Positions 55,843-64,000 of a DNA stretch of 64,000 nt are shown here, piece after piece; the stretch's first letter is position 1; each line of letters begins with the position of its first letter. A program made the translations under genes and the position numbers. This DNA is from Gari tellinella (taxonomy: Eukaryota > Mollusca > Bivalvia > Cardiida > Psammobiidae): assembly GCA_922989275.2 (NCBI GenBank), contig OV277864.1:49599550-49663549 (forward strand), written 5' to 3'. A model generated the notes under the pieces. It was not told where the DNA came from. It searched no databases and saw only the letters and a program-made list of their open reading frames with translations.

Positions 55843-56054
55843 TTAACCCCTTCACTATCAATGACGCCAAAAGGCGCGTTTGCAAACAGTTTGGAACCTG
55901 ATCAGACGCCGCGTAATGCGGCGTCTGATCAGGACCCCAACTGTTTGACACTCGTTTTGAATTTTCTTCAATCATACTGCCTTAGATTTACCTTTAAAAC
56001 AATTTTGTATACAACAATATTGAAGCAGACGACAATATGGCGGTGAAGGGGTAA
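55843..56054 (+). mobile_element. Family A MITE
   Basis: TTAACCCCTTCACTATC..GGCGGTGAAGGGGTAA. Hairpin 55882-55948. Confidence 0.85.
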
Positions 56055-56464
56055 AATCTCACGATGAATTTGATCCTGAAAGGGTTAAATGATGCTAGAC
56101 ATAAATGGGTTAAGGAGTTCGACTTTTAAGACGTTTCAAACTGTTTTTATTTTTCCATAACACCTGCGACTTCCACTAACAAAACCAAGGAAAATTGGTC
56201 CATAAAAATTTAGAACGACTTATGTCATTAGCAAAGCAACGAGCCTTAAGGTCTTTTCAATCACTCAGAGACTTAGTTCTTGCCAAGGCGACCAAACTAC
56301 TGTTCTCTGATTGGACAAAAATGTGAGACAATTACCAATGGTTGGTTTAAGCATACTTTAAACAGTGTCTTTACCATAAGCATGCCTTAAGTAGGTTTAA
56401 CTAAAGTACGAATGACGCTCCATGCTACATGTACAAGTAAGCCCCTAATCTAGTATTTCATCAA

Positions 56465-56703
56465 ATAACCCATTTATGCCCTATTGTGTTTTCGTTCATG
56501 CTTATATATTTGATTATTCCATTTTAATTTTAAGAAGTGTCTGGTCTGATATTTCATTTCATTTTAATTTTGTTAGCGAACAGTACATACTATATTAGCG
56601 AACAGTACATACTCAGGTCAGACGCCGCATTATGCAGCGTCTGACCAAAGTCTGCACTGTTTGCCTATGTCCAGTTTATGGGACACTAGGCACAAATGGG
56701 TAA
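56465..56703 (-). mobile_element. Family F MITE
   Basis: AACCCATTTATGCCCTATTG..CACTAGGCACAAATGGGTAA. It contains a 25-base direct duplication (ttagcgaacagtacatac, twice, 56573-56612). Confidence 0.75.
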
Positions 56704-56915
56704 AAGTTTTAGTATTGAAGACAGATGGTGGCTTAAAACAAGTTGAAAGTATAGTAGAATGCCTATTAAGGAGTATTCCGATTTACTATAAGCCTGCTTT
56801 AAGACACCATCTGCTGTTCTGATAGTTCATGTTTTTGACTGTTTAAAGTAGACATATTTTCTTTAATGGGTGAATAAATCAAAGACGCAGAAAGATATGT
56901 TGGGTAATGGGTTAA
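56700..56915 (-). mobile_element. Family B-like MITE
   Basis: Orthologue of 36688-36913; ends ttgggtaatgggTTAA. Confidence 0.6.
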
Positions 56916-57003
56916 ACGAAAATCTTAAGATTGCAATGCAAGAAAGAAGAAACTTTTGAACAACTTTGAAAAAGATGCTTTCTTATATCTGAAGAGTTTA
57001 CAT

Positions 57004-57201
57004 GTAAAGTAAAACCTCTCCATTTCGACCACTAAATAAGGTTTATTATTAGGTGACTGCTTAAAACAAGGTGACTGTGAGACAGAAAGCTCCTTTAGGA
57101 GCTTTCTGTTTTACTGTCACCATGCTTTGAGCTGTCACCTGACTTTTATACAATTAATTAGCCTTCTTTTTCAGTGTTCATTATAGAGAGGTTTTATTAT
57201 A
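57004..57201 (+). mobile_element. Family E MITE
   Basis: aaagtaaaacctctccatttc..cattatagagaggttttatt. Hairpin gacagaaagctccttt / aggagctttctgtttt. Confidence 0.75.
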
Positions 57202-58100
57202 CATTGGCTAAAACGTGATAAATCCTGCTAAAATTTGGCTAAAGGCAATGCAGTAACATTTGGAAATAATAAAATGATGACCAACTATGTGAATCTAAGT
57301 GTCAAACAGTTTGTAGCCAGATCAGACGCCATTATCAGCTTTTGATCTGATTCCAAGCTCTTTTGATGTGTACATCAGTACTTGGAACATACATGCTTTT
57401 GTAGAATACACACTACAGTCTTAATGTCGTAGCCACTGAACGCCTCCGATCTGGCGTATTCTCCAAGAAACGTATTATTAAATTTAAAAAAATCGTGTTA
57501 GAATCGAAATAACATTTTATATCCTCTGAAGCTTATACATATATACTGGTTAAACGTGATAAATCCTGCCAAAACTTGACTAAAGACAATGCAATAATAT
57601 CTAGGAATTTACAAAATGATGACGGTCTTTTTGAATCTGAGTGTCAAACAATTTTGAGACAGATCAGACGCCGAGTTATTTGGCAAACATGTACATGAAT
57701 GATCTGGCTCCAAACTCATTTGACATGAACACCATAACTTGGCGCAAACATGCCTTTGTTGGGTACTGACATTTTAATACAACCTATAAGTCCTATATTG
57801 TGTGAGAGGGACAATCGACTTAACCAATATATGCATGGATATTGCAATTAACTATTTCCTGGAAGATTTCATTACACAAAAACTATATCAGGATGATCGA
57901 AAAACAAGACAGTGTTTGTCTTTACGGACGATAATTTCATGAAAAACTATCTTTGCGGTTTTGATAGACAACATTTGAGATGCATCGTATATCATAGCCG
58001 AAAACGACACGGAACTACGGTATATAAGCAAAGAATACCAAGAAACCTCCTCTAATCCGCGATAATGCACTTCAAGCGCGGCATTCGATTGACTGTTCCA

Positions 58101-59004
58101 TTTGTCTCACACACATAATTAATGAATTTAATTCTTTAAATCACGTGAAATAAACATGTAGTAGACCTGACTTCCTTCACTATGTTTTGTCTGTACACAC
58201 ATCCAAAGCAATTTCATATTTCTTAATCTATAAACAGGATGGCTCTGGCATAAAGATGTCAAGACATGATTTAAATGGCACTGTTCTTCGCTGCTTTGTG
58301 AAAGTTAAGCTTTTGAGCTATTGCGCTTTTACTTGTGAAGCATGGGGTTAAAGTCGTGTGAAGTAACTGTAATAGTCAAAATGGCATAACTACTGACAAC
58401 ACTTCCAGTTTGGCTAATTCTCGGAAAAGTTTTTTACAAGTCATTTTAGAATCGAAGTAAAACATTCGTAGCGATGCATTATCGTGTATTAGATCACAGT
58501 TAGGCTTTATTGTGTAAGTAACATCTTAACTACTAATTGTGATCTAATGCACGATAATGCACGATAATGCACAGCTACATGTACGAATTTGTTATTAATT
58601 TTAAGCGTCGTAAAACCATTCACTGCCAAATTCAAATACATTTGAAACAACATATATCCATGTCAAAGTATCAGTGTATCTAAAAAACTAATCAGGGTTC
58701 AATCTGTTTTGTCAAGTCATAGACATAATTATTTGTTCAGCCAAATTGACAAACATCTAATTTGAAAATCAATGCTGATGACTGTTGTAAAGCAAAAAAT
58801 ATAATGAGAGTGCAAGAGTTTCATAGCTAGATATTTGAAACTCTCAGGTGTTTTCTGAAATTCTGGCTTTCATGAGACTATGAATATTTACAATGAAATG
58901 AGTATTTGGTTCTTCATTGGTTATTATACGTGAAGTGTTATTTACTAGAGAAAGTGAAAAGATTGAAATCCATTTCCAGTGCAGAAATGACTTCACGACA
59001 CGTG
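58101..59004. other. Intergenic between R3 and the receptor gene
   Basis: An inverted repeat at 58486-58575 (gcattatcgtgtattagatc / gatctaatgcacgataatgc) is followed by a second copy of 'gcacgataatgc'. A short foldback (agagtttcatagc / tgaaactct) is near 58808-58845. Confidence 0.45.
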
Positions 59005-59256
59005 TTAACCCTTTACCCAATAACCCGTATATAACATTAAATACAGGTGATCACTTAAAGCAGGTTGAAAGTAAAGCAGAATGTGCCTTAAGGCACATTC
59101 TGCTATACTTTCAGCCTGTTTTAAACCACCATCTGTTTGGCTATATAAATATATTTGTTATGGTAATTATTCACTAGGGTATAAACTAGAACTATTTTCT
59201 TCAGCGGAGGAATAATTAAATACGCTCAAAGTCGCTTCTATGTGGTAAAGGGTTAA
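59005..59256 (-). mobile_element. Family B MITE, near intact
   Basis: TTAACCCTTTACCCAATAAC..ATGTGGTAAAGGGTTAA. Hairpin gtaaagcagaatgtgcctt / aaggcacattctgctatac. Confidence 0.88.
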
Positions 59257-59325
59257 CCTTTTCCTCCATATAGGCATTAGTTCAACATCCCTATATCAAA
59301 CTGTGTTGAAGGCAGGTTACTGCAT

Positions 59326-59549
59326 TACCCCATAAATACGTCTTTTTATACATATAATTAATCCTCCACCGAATGAAATAGTTCCACTTTATAAAGTCAT
59401 GTATATATACCAAAACACATTTTTTATATCATAATACATTTGTTTTGTTGATAGTAACTTAAATCGAGGACATTCTGCATTACTTTCAGCCTATATTAAT
59501 ATGCCATCTGTCTTCAAAACTAGAAACATGATATGGGGCACTAGGTTAA
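59326..59549 (+). mobile_element. Family B remnant
   Basis: cattaccccataaatacgtc..atatggggcactaggTTAA. Core decayed. Confidence 0.6.
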
Positions 59550-59746
59550 GCAAGATTAGCGTAGAACAAAACGTTCATTTTTAGGAGTGTTCTGATTTAC
59601 TCTAATCTTTCTTTTAGCTGCAACCTGCGTTTGATAAATACTACTAAATTCTGGCTCTTTTGTGGAGGAATAGGTAAAGGTTCTATTCAAATGTGCTTCT
59701 ATGGAGGAAATGGTTATTTACAGGAACCAGAAATGTACATTTCAGA

Positions 59747-60901
59747 TCACATGACTGTTGAACTGATGTCGTGCTCCGCCTTCCCGTTGCTGGTAACAAG
59801 CGTGTATTGGTCATGTGTACGTGATTGTGTTCGAGATTTCTTTGGACTGTTTTTCGGTGTCTTGAAACACTTTTTGATACAAAATATTTTATGCACTTCG
59901 CTTCTGAAATAAGATCCAGTGATGTAATAAATAAACACATAACAAGCATAGTTTGAGAAACAGATTTCCTCCACGACTTTACGAACAGTATAGTATGTAA
60001 GATATCTTTGCCACTTAGGGTCCGTCGCCCAGTCTTCGAACTTCATTCTGTGGTCCCCGGTCGGAATGAGCGATTGCAGTGTGTAGACAATGGTTGCTGG
60101 CAGCAATGTGCAGATAAGATAAAATGAAACTGACAGAAGAGTAACTGTTGACGTTTGATTGACAGATCCACGGGAACTACTTTCGTCATACATCCGGAAA
60201 GACGCGCGCTGTGTCAATTGCCGGATCTCGCGAATGACGAGAATGTTGAACACCAACACGGCCAGTGGTACTATAGCAAATATCAAGAGTTCTGAAATCC
60301 AAGTCCAAACTGTGTAGAACCCCCTGGCTCCTTCTCTATAGTAACATACTTGTCTCTCTGTATTAAATGTCCAGATGTAGGTTTGAACCGACCCTAACAA
60401 AAAGGCTAACACTGTCAATGCCCCAACAACCATACACGCCCTTTGAACAGTACAAAACTTCTCCTTTTTGAATGGTATACACACAGCTATATACCGTTCA
60501 GTTGTGAATCCCAGAATGAGTAGAGGTGCGAGATACTGCGGAGTGATATACAGGAAGTTAAATATTTCACACAGCACAGGGTAATTGTAAGTATGCACAC
60601 CCCACGCATATTGTAGTTCCATCAATAAATGTAACCATATGAAAATGAAATGGACGATGGCGATAGATCCGATATAGATTGCTGATGAATTAGTCTGTCT
60701 CATCCGTTTTGACAACCATATTTTCATGGTTATTGGGTTCCCAATGATTCCAATCAGGTACCATATCGGAGTAATGACCCTGTCTATTGTAAGTGCGGCA
60801 GGGGCTGCTATTCGGAACGCATCAACTGTTGATATGGGGCCACGGTGCACTTGAGGAGCCACGGTCGAGTTGAGGTAATGTGATATGTTTTCGTATGACA
60901 T
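59747..60901 (-). CDS. Rhodopsin-class G-protein-coupled receptor, 384 aa
   Basis: A plasma-membrane receptor expected to signal through G proteins, probably for a peptide ligand. Seven hydrophobic segments run in the usual order: TM1 about 42-62 with the GN pair (G54-N55), TM2 75-97, TM3 112-134, TM4 154-176, TM5 202-225, TM6 253-275, TM7 309-328. Family marks: C111 and C186 for the loop disulphide, ERY at 135-137 in place of DRY, P268 in TM6 without the usual CWxP tryptophan, and N317-Y-A-C-Y321 in place of NPxxY. N-glycosylation sites lie at N5 and N11. The tail is basic, with serines and threonines. The coding part is one exon. An acceptor (ATTTTTCAG, ending at 60906) lies 4 bases before the ATG, so an intron probably splits the 5' leader. 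Style resembles molluscan FMRFamide/TRH-receptor-like orphans; ligand unknown. Frame fully intact. Confidence 0.92.
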   Translation of the reverse strand: MSYENISHYLNSTVAPQVHRGPISTVDAFRIAAPAALTIDRVITPIWYLIGIIGNPITMKIWLSKRMRQTNSSAIYIGSIAIVHFIFIWLHLLMELQYAWGVHTYNYPVLCEIFNFLYITPQYLAPLLILGFTTERYIAVCIPFKKEKFCTVQRACMVVGALTVLAFLLGSVQTYIWTFNTERQVCYYREGARGFYTVWTWISELLIFAIVPLAVLVFNILVIREIRQLTQRASFRMYDESSSRGSVNQTSTVTLLSVSFYLICTLLPATIVYTLQSLIPTGDHRMKFEDWATDPKWQRYLTYYTVRKVVEEICFSNYACYVFIYYITGSYFRSEVHKIFCIKKCFKTPKNSPKKSRTQSRTHDQYTLVTSNGKAEHDISSTVM

Positions 60902-60905
60902 CTGT

Positions 60906-60914
60906 CTGAAAAAT
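60906..60914 (-). promoter_or_regulatory. Putative 3' splice site in the receptor 5' leader
   Basis: ATTTTTCAG|ACAG-ATG on the minus strand. The donor exon would lie to the right and was not identified. Confidence 0.5.
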
Positions 60915-61067
60915 ATAATTGGAAGATAAGATTAAACAATTTGTCAAAACTTTTAAAGCAATTTCAATCAACCACCCCTTACGACGGTGTTTAGTACGTT
61001 GGTCAGGATCAACACTTCTTTACACTAGTATCAAAAGGACAACGTTAGTTTCCAATTAACCCATTAC

Positions 61068-61245
61068 CAAGGCTCCAGATAGGAGGTAGTGAACGGAACA
61101 AATACAACATTTTCTTAATTTTACAGCACCAAATCCTATGGTGTAACTACTCATTAGAATCGTCTCGAAAAGACGATTCTAATGAGTAGTAAGACCAGAG
61201 GATTTGGTGCTGAAATAAAGAATTCTGTTTTTATCTGGAGCTCTG
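61068..61245 (+). mobile_element. Family H foldback with 6-bp target duplication
   Basis: CAAGGCTCCAGATAGG..TATCTGGAGCTCTG, flanked by CATTAC at 61062-61067 and 61246-61251. The inner hairpin has two exact 20-base arms (actactcattagaatcgtct). Confidence 0.87.
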
Positions 61246-62834
61246 CATTACTCTATAGTATTAGATACACATTTCTACCCATTTAATTTATTCCTCAACT
61301 GAAGGAAATAGTTCCAATAATTAATTTATACAATATGTATTATAAGAACTATTTTCTAAATTCTAGCAGATGGTATCACATTTCGCCGGCTTAAAAATGC
61401 AGGTATTAACATGTGCACAGGCGCGTACACCTGAAATTAATGCATGTAATTCGTCACTTCGAATCATGCTTAGAATTCACCGACGCTGATAAGAATGCAG
61501 CTCGGTTGTCAACACGGTATCTTATGGCGTCAGGTGTCACATGACTGGATTTGTATTACGAACGTGTTGCTTACTTGTTATCGTAGTTTTGAACCCTTTC
61601 AACGTCAAATTCCATATATAAGCCCTTTCGCAGACAAAATATAACATAACATATAGTTTATTGTAATAGTAGGTCTCCAGCCCATAATAAAAGTATATGA
61701 TGCATATTTTATCATGCTAACTATTATAATAGTATATACAAATGGTATCCATTTCATACTTGTTTTAGCGCAATATGTTAAACATATTTCTCAAATGATT
61801 CATAGCCTATTGCTACGGGTTTAATCGTACGTGACATGTGCAGTATATCGTCTTCTAAAATTTTATGCAAAGTTCAAATTTTTGATTTGAACAAACTTGA
61901 GACGAATGATAGGTTGTATTTTTTCTGTAGATCCTAGATCTATTTGTATTTAACTATTGCAAACAATTTTGTTCCATATAAATTGCAAAACAACCCGTCA
62001 ACTGCACAAAACCTTTGCTACTTTGAATAATGTTTTCCTTTTTATGTCCCTGAATGAAGTAGTCGGTGCATATTGGTTTTACCCTGTTTGCCTATATGTT
62101 TGTCTGTCCTTGGTCATAACTTTAGGGATGATATCGGATAGAGACTTCATATTTGACACAATATACGCTTAGCTATTATTTTAGAACTGTTTGTGATAGG
62201 GGCTACATATTTGGTATTCGAACTCAAATCAATAAGCTTTAGAGCTTAGTGCAGCTTGGGGTATGTCCAACAAAGGACACGGCCATTTAGCGATCATTAC
62301 ACTTTAACGAATACTTTTGAACTACATATGATACAGAGTTGATATTTGTTATGTGTACTCAATTCACGAAACTCACTGAGTCCAGTACAAATTTGGTCAT
62401 GGAAGACAAAGGTCAAGGTCATTTGAAGAGCATGGTCACATCAGAGGGCGTAGTTATTTACAAGCACATCTTCTTTCAAATATTACCATATATAAGTAAT
62501 ACTAATAACAATAAAACAATATTAAATGAATGAAACAAAAATCAGTTTAGTCTTTATTGAGAGTGATAGTTGCAGTAGAGTGTTTTTCCAAAAGAACAAT
62601 CTTTATGGCGCTTATGGAAAGGAAAAATACAAATGCTAATGTACTATTTATGACATTTATAGCAAATAATCTCGAATTTGTACATTATTTGGTGTCCGAT
62701 TTCTTTCGTTTTATCGCAAGTGTATGATTATCCTTGGGTCTACTGTCAAATTTATATCAGTATACTAGTTTATTGTACATGTACTAAACCCGCCATTTAC
62801 ATGGAAGCGTCTGTTATGTAGGCTCGAATGTTTA
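61246..62834. other. Intergenic, upstream side of the receptor gene
   Basis: A worn B start is near 61275-61375. 62040-62430 resembles a degenerate repeat ('gagacttcatatttg', 'tacatatttgg..attcgaactc', 'gttgatatttg..tgtactc') and includes TCAAGGTCA at 62413-62421. No exon was recognised. Confidence 0.4.
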
Positions 62835-63030
62835 CAATGGAAAAGACGTTTTTTTCTGTTTAATCGAAACTAAACACAGAAGCTATGCAATAAAATGTAG
62901 AACATGTTGGTTTGATTTTTGCTTTAAAATGACGGTTTATTTTGATCTGAGTGACAAACAATTTGAAGCCTAGTCAGATCCCGGGTTACCCGATATCTCA
63001 CCAGTCTCTAAATTGTTTGCAAAGGAAGTA
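62835..63030 (+). mobile_element. Family C remnant
   Basis: gtttacaatggaaaagacg..tagaacatg..; hairpin arms gaagcctagtcagatcccgg / cccgatatctcacc are heavily mutated. Confidence 0.5.
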
Positions 63031-63609
63031 ATTGTTGTGGCACAACACATTCGTATAACCATTGTTCGGCTGGTTCTATCTAGGCAGAGCAGTGGTTTTG
63101 TAAATTTGTTTTGCCTTCTACGCCTACGCCCGAATCGGAATTCCGACCAATCTCATTAAAAAAAGATTTGTCTTTGAAATGAATTTTAAAATAAATATTT
63201 TTCCTAAAGTAATATGTATGTGCTTATAGAGGCGAATGACAAAAGATATGTGTTCAATGCCAAACGTGCTTTTCAATATCCTTCAGCAGCCAGCAGTCTT
63301 AAACACTATAAACAAGCTATACTTTTTGCAGGAACTTACGCAATGTTTTTTCGATCAAAACATAAACACAACAATCATTCACATATAATAAAATAGCAAA
63401 CGTTATTAGGATAGCCGTGGTGGATTTCCGATAATCTGTCACTTTGACATGACAATAGTAATATATGACAGAACGTTATTACAATGGCTATTGTAGTGTA
63501 AGTGAACTAATAACGGGACATATAAGAGCTGTCGGATAACAGCAAAGCTCACCTACTGCAAACCTTTTATAAAAAGGTATCTATAAATAGAAAAGTCAGA
63601 ACATTGCTA

Positions 63610-64000
63610 AACTATATAATCGCTGTTTAGCTTTATGGACAGTTTGGAAACACAATGGAATTTCCATATTAAACAGTTCAATTGCCCATGGACAACCTGG
63701 ACAGGAAGCAATAATCATTAACGCCAGCATCAAAATCACGGCAGGAACCCGTGCGATGTTTTTGGCTGTAAAATACCCCTCGTAAAATGTTACACTTATT
63801 AATGAAGACAGTACAAGAGAGGTTAATCTATTTGTACCAGTACCCATTATAAAGCTGTTATATAATTAACTTCAAATTTGACTTCGATTGCTTTATTATT
63901 ATCCAACCCTTTCAACGCCAAAGGCAACTGAAGTCGACCTTGTAGACAGTATGGAGTCGGATCAAACTCCATGCAAGTCAACGTCTGATCTGGTGTTCGT
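63610..64000 (-). repeat. Shared block R3b (cut by window end)
   Basis: Matches 40095-40187 joined to 41096-41465, without the 0.9-kb insert. The end of the window reaches a worn hairpin (agacagtatggagtcgg..cgtctgatctgg). Confidence 0.82.

Larger units (their letters stand above)
53640..58100 (+). repeat. Segmental repeat R, copy R3
   Basis: Colinear with 2560-7115 of R1 and 32430-38070 of R2, more diverged than R1 is from R2. Lacks the A element of 2726 and the M element. Confidence 0.88.

Noticed and set aside
61957..62172. Plus-strand 71-codon frame with hydrophobic stretch
   Set aside because: Lies in a degenerate repeat-like region with recurring 'catatttg' motifs; no homology or splice context recognised.
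63596..63847. Minus-strand frame MGTGT.RLTSL.. shared with 41053-41247
   Set aside because: It looked like a conserved membrane peptide. The copies are simply duplicated DNA: the differences I can see between them all change the amino acid, and the C-terminal parts diverge.
1..64000. Remnants of a viral or retroviral genome
   Set aside because: No capsid, polymerase, integrase or long terminal repeat was found; the only reverse transcriptase sequence is the LINE.

Overview
The window looks like nuclear DNA of a marine or freshwater bivalve, probably a heterodont clam or mussel. It is AT-rich and gene-poor, with spliced genes, a truncated LINE and a dense crop of short foldback transposons. 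It also holds one copy of the dispersed repeat that opens 'agctcacctggc...' and closes '...ggctcttgtttt', which I know from many bivalve genomes. The species cannot be fixed from the sequence alone.

Only three host genes are well supported, all on the minus strand. Two are paralogues, each made of a signal-peptide exon and a terminal exon encoding a small secreted peptide: gene 1 (exon 1 17130-17198, exon 2 8413-8568, intron 8.6 kb) and gene 2 (exon 1 27941-28000, exon 2 22841-23038, intron 4.9 kb). Each has a TATA box at a similar distance upstream. The third is an intact rhodopsin-class receptor at 59747-60901. A 5'-truncated LINE lies in the intron of gene 1 (12864-14904).

The rest is repeats. 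A segment of about 8 kb occurs in three direct copies: R1 1-7225 (cut by the window start), R2 29938-38090 and R3 53640-58100. A further shared block lies at 40095-41465 and 63610-64000. The intron of gene 2 is filled by an array of about 27 units of 92 bp (23039-26208). Each unit copies the real 3' splice site of exon 2 plus its first 48 coding bases.

Non-autonomous foldback families are named here for reference. TTAA-flanked families: A (ends TTAACCCTTTCACTG), B (TTAACCCTTTACCCCATA), F (TTAACCCATTTATGCC), G (TTAACCCTTTGAACAC) and N (TTAAGGTGGTTCG). TA-flanked families: C (TACAGTGGAGAATCTG), D (TACAGTGCTCCCTCTC), E (TACAGTAGAACCTCTC), J (TACAGT..AACTTCGATATC) and M (TATGAGGGGCGTTTG). Others: H (CAGGGCTCCAGATAAG, 6-bp duplication), K (CCCCGAGGTTATAAAAC, 5-bp duplication), I, L, O, P and a hAT-like element. 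A, C, D, F and G all carry variants of one near-perfect hairpin of about 65 bp built around GATCAGACGCCG. B and E share a second hairpin built around CTTAAAGCA..GAAAGT. So two hairpin modules each occur in both a TTAA class and a TA class of element. R1 and R2 supply empty sites that directly show TA or TTAA target duplication for C, D, G and M.

No CRISPR, rRNA or plausible functional tRNA was seen. The many short reading frames that translate as '..FANSLDPDQTPRN..' are read-through of the hairpin module and are not genes.
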